The notes under the pieces are model-generated. The model saw nothing but the letters and a program-made list of their open reading frames with translations, made no database searches and was not told the DNA's origin. Positions 32,237 through 34,296 of a stretch of 34,296 bases of DNA are shown here, piece by piece. The stretch lies in assembly GCA_014805015.1 (NCBI GenBank), contig JAAUYQ010000005.1, positions 1 to 34,296 on the forward strand, written 5' to 3'. Source of the DNA: Clostridia bacterium (GTDB taxonomy: Bacteria; Bacillota; Clostridia; Christensenellales; Christensenellaceae). The stretch's first letter is position 1, and each line of letters opens with the position of its first letter. A program made the translations under genes and the position numbers.

Positions 32237-34199
32237 GGTTCTTTCTTGATTTAGGCTATCAAAGCAGATTGTTCGACATACCAACTCCGCGCATATCGTT
32301 TATATTTTATTGCATCAACCAGATTCAAGGATTCCTTACGTGAGGCGAAAACAGCGATGCATTTACTTTCCAAATGCTGTCGGCTGGCCCTCCCGTACAG
32401 CGTTCGTTTGATTAGCTTGAACTTGTTGTTGCTTCCCTCAACCCACCCAGAATTCAAATCTGTTGTGACAGCATTGCTTACTGCCTGGAAATCCTGAGTA
32501 AGGCCGAGGCAGAAATTCCTCAGAAAAGAATTCTGATACTTTTCAACGAATGCATCTAAACCAGCTGCATTATCACCAAATATCATCTGATGAAAGTCCT
32601 GGGCAGCCTCCCGAATTTCTCGGGCTGCAGGGAAACGATTGCAGACAGGAGTCAGTGCATGGACTAGATCCGCTTTTTGGGAGAGTTTCTTTTCGTCGTG
32701 CGTCAGTAACCCATAGAACACTTCCATTCTGCTGAATCGTCTGACCCCGTCAGGCAAATCAGGTTCCTTTTTCTCCATCAGCTTGCCCGGATGCACCGTA
32801 GTTTTGCGCCTGGGAAAATGATTCATACTGATCGCCCTCATCCGGGAATGCAGCGTTCCCAGTGCATAATTGTAGCCCTGCGCACGGAGATAGCTGAGAA
32901 TCGTGATGTCATCATGTCCGTCGGCCATCATTTTGTACATGATGGGGATGCACTCTTCTCCCACCCGGTTCTTTCTGGGTGCTTTCCTGGTGGGGTGGTC
33001 TAAAGCGTCAATTTCTGTTTGCTGCATGTTCGCATATTTCTTCACGGTTCCGTGTGAAATACCCATCTCCTTCGAAATCTGATTGAAGTTCATTCCATCT
33101 GCGTGAAATTCCTGTACCTGCTGAATAATCCGCTTTTTCTTTTGGCGGCTGGCCGCATCGGCTGCAGTTTGCTGCTTGGAAGGTGACTTGTGCCGTTGCG
33201 CGTCAATTGTGACCGGCGTTCCGTCAGAATCCAGCGGTGGGGAGGTATCATACTGGAGACCACTGACGTCGACTTTTCGCTCTCTGTACACGGGTTTCAG
33301 CAATTCTGGTGATACATCTGTTACCTCGTCATCCTCGAGAACAATCTGCTCAGGAACTTCGTTTTTGAAATGCGCAAGCAGATGCTCTGACATATTAGCG
33401 AACAGGTGGTATCTGTCTGCAGTCTGTGCGCACTGCGGCAGAACCTCAGATATTGCTTTGGCATAAGCACTCGCCCGGTCCCGGGCAACCCGCTCAACCC
33501 TCGGATGCTTTTCCAGCCATGCACGCAGTTCACTCCCGTCCCTTCCTTCCAGCAGTGCTAACATTGCGCCGTCACGTTTATCATAGATGGCCGTTGCGTA
33601 CGAATGACCTTTTCGGATGGCTACATCGTCAACGCCTATCTCTGTAACTTCCGGTCTGTCACGGAACTCGACCTGGGACCAAAGTGCCTGGATCGCATCG
33701 TTGCTGATGCGCACGCCAACCATGCCGAGCACCTGACTTGCTCCTTCAGCGCTCAAATACAGCGAAACCGCAAGTATAAGTTCATTCAGTTTATCCGTGC
33801 GACGTTGCAGACTGTGGGCAAAGGGCAGCACCTCATTAAATGTCTTCACCATACAATCTGGATTCAGACACTTGTACTTGTATGCCCTCACGGCCAGATA
33901 TGTCGTTTTCCCGCCATATGGGACATCCTGGATGAGGCGTTCGTAAGTGGAACTCCTCGCATTGCTTAAGGTTCCGCAATATGGGCACGCGCATGCATAC
34001 GGTTTGGACTTCAGCCGAATGATAGTCTTGTCTGCATCCTCTTCCCACGCATATGGAAAATGGTCGGCACCCCAAATGAACTGGTTGATTGTCAGCTCTT
34101 CATACCTCGTACTGCGCATTGTAATGATCTCTTCTCTCTAAAATAGTTATATTACACAAATATCATATCGAATTTGATAGCCTAATTCAAGAAAGAACC
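32237..34199 (-). mobile_element. complete ISL3-family insertion sequence (1963 bp)
   Basis: Inverted repeats of 27 bp (32237-32263 and 34173-34199) differ at one position and start GGTTCTTTCTTGA. They are flanked by perfect 8-bp duplications (TGCCCCGC). The single minus-strand transposase is intact. Conserved ends and duplication indicate recent insertion. Confidence 0.93.
32251..34119 (-). CDS. ISL3-family transposase
   Basis: The 622-residue DDE transposase has an N-terminal zinc finger of the zf-ISL3 type (Cys45, Cys48, Cys84, Cys89), then the first catalytic Asp in EIGVDDVAIRKGHSY (about 160-174), the second Asp in VARDRASAYAKA (about 214), and the last Glu in GWVEGSNNKFKLIKRTLYGR. An insertion in the core carries an extra HTH (FNQISKEMGISHGTVKKYA), giving the long form of the family. 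The reading frame is uninterrupted, so it may be active. The start ATG 34119 lies 54 bp inside the right inverted repeat, and the stop falls within the left one. Confidence 0.95.
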   Translation of the reverse strand: MRSTRYEELTINQFIWGADHFPYAWEEDADKTIIRLKSKPYACACPYCGTLSNARSSTYERLIQDVPYGGKTTYLAVRAYKYKCLNPDCMVKTFNEVLPFAHSLQRRTDKLNELILAVSLYLSAEGASQVLGMVGVRISNDAIQALWSQVEFRDRPEVTEIGVDDVAIRKGHSYATAIYDKRDGAMLALLEGRDGSELRAWLEKHPRVERVARDRASAYAKAISEVLPQCAQTADRYHLFANMSEHLLAHFKNEVPEQIVLEDDEVTDVSPELLKPVYRERKVDVSGLQYDTSPPLDSDGTPVTIDAQRHKSPSKQQTAADAASRQKKKRIIQQVQEFHADGMNFNQISKEMGISHGTVKKYANMQQTEIDALDHPTRKAPRKNRVGEECIPIMYKMMADGHDDITILSYLRAQGYNYALGTLHSRMRAISMNHFPRRKTTVHPGKLMEKKEPDLPDGVRRFSRMEVFYGLLTHDEKKLSQKADLVHALTPVCNRFPAAREIREAAQDFHQMIFGDNAAGLDAFVEKYQNSFLRNFCLGLTQDFQAVSNAVTTDLNSGWVEGSNNKFKLIKRTLYGRASRQHLESKCIAVFASRKESLNLVDAIKYKRYARSWYVEQSALIA

Positions 34200-34207
34200 T
34201 GCCCCGC
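34200..34207. repeat. target site duplication, right copy
   Basis: TGCCCCGC directly after the right inverted repeat, identical to 32229-32236. Confidence 0.9.
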
Positions 34208-34296
34208 AGAGGATTGCAACCAGCGGTTCAAAGCAGAGGGTTGCGGTGACCTCTGCAACAGTGGTTGTGGAGGGAGGGGGGTAAGGGGGAGGGGAA
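34208..34296. other. repeat-rich non-coding end of the window
   Basis: GCAGAGG (34233-34239) and CCTCTGC (34251-34257) form an inverted repeat. A G-rich run (GGAGGGAGGGGGG) follows from about 34269. Several half-sites of GAGG-N-TTGCAACC occur here and at 32217-32227. No gene is seen. Confidence 0.4.

Overview
The window reads as part of a chromosome of a fairly GC-rich anaerobic or fermentative bacterium, most likely a high-GC member of the Bacillota (Clostridia or Erysipelotrichia-like). Pointers are the strong AGGAGG ribosome sites, an ECF-transporter S component, an ISL3 element, Rpn-type and Fic proteins, and a compact molybdenum operon. Some traits (a leader-peptide attenuator for ilv genes, apparently leaderless starts, a DIP1984-family protein) would also suit an actinobacterial lineage such as Coriobacteriia. 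I cannot settle the taxon from sequence reading alone.

Layout. (1) 1-1130: debris. A frameshifted IS1634-like transposase tail, hairpins, and a small DUF1801 gene. (2) 1571-10222: a seven-gene branched-chain amino-acid operon, ilvB-ilvN-ilvC-ilvD-cimA-leuC-leuD. It starts from a consensus promoter and a 250-nt leader that encodes an Ile/Leu/Val-rich peptide and carries mutually exclusive antiterminator and terminator stems. It ends in a strong intrinsic terminator. CimA plus LeuCD would make 2-oxobutyrate for isoleucine (a leuB must lie elsewhere), and IlvBN/C/D complete Ile and Val synthesis. (3) 10223-14610: an accessory zone with a possible group II intron scrap, an Rpn-family nuclease-like gene, a broken XRE regulator with its promoter and operator still visible, and one small unknown gene. 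(4) 14611-18253, minus strand: a DIP1984-family gene, tyrA, hisC-type aminotransferase and an iron alcohol dehydrogenase. (5) 18449-21711: DNA-3-methyladenine glycosylase, a zinc phospholipase C-like protein, a protein built of six tandem helix-turn-helix modules behind a palindromic promoter, a hexapeptide acetyltransferase, and tRNA-Arg(CCU) on the minus strand. (6) 21793-27940: a molybdenum operon, moeA-like, moaC, moaA, MOSC-MoaB fusion, modA, modB, modC. It contains an internal dyad that closely resembles a ModE operator. (7) 28157-30519: an ECF S component behind a structured leader, an aldo/keto reductase and a small unknown gene. (8) 30620-34296: a Fic-family gene whose promoter is covered by five spaced TTTACGG boxes, an IS1634-like transposase head, and a complete 1963-bp ISL3 element with 27-bp inverted repeats and an 8-bp target duplication.

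The most promising items are the ilv leader-peptide attenuator, the six-module HTH protein, the TTTACGG array at the fic promoter and the ModE-like dyad. All functional statements come from recognising family motifs by eye. No database search was run.
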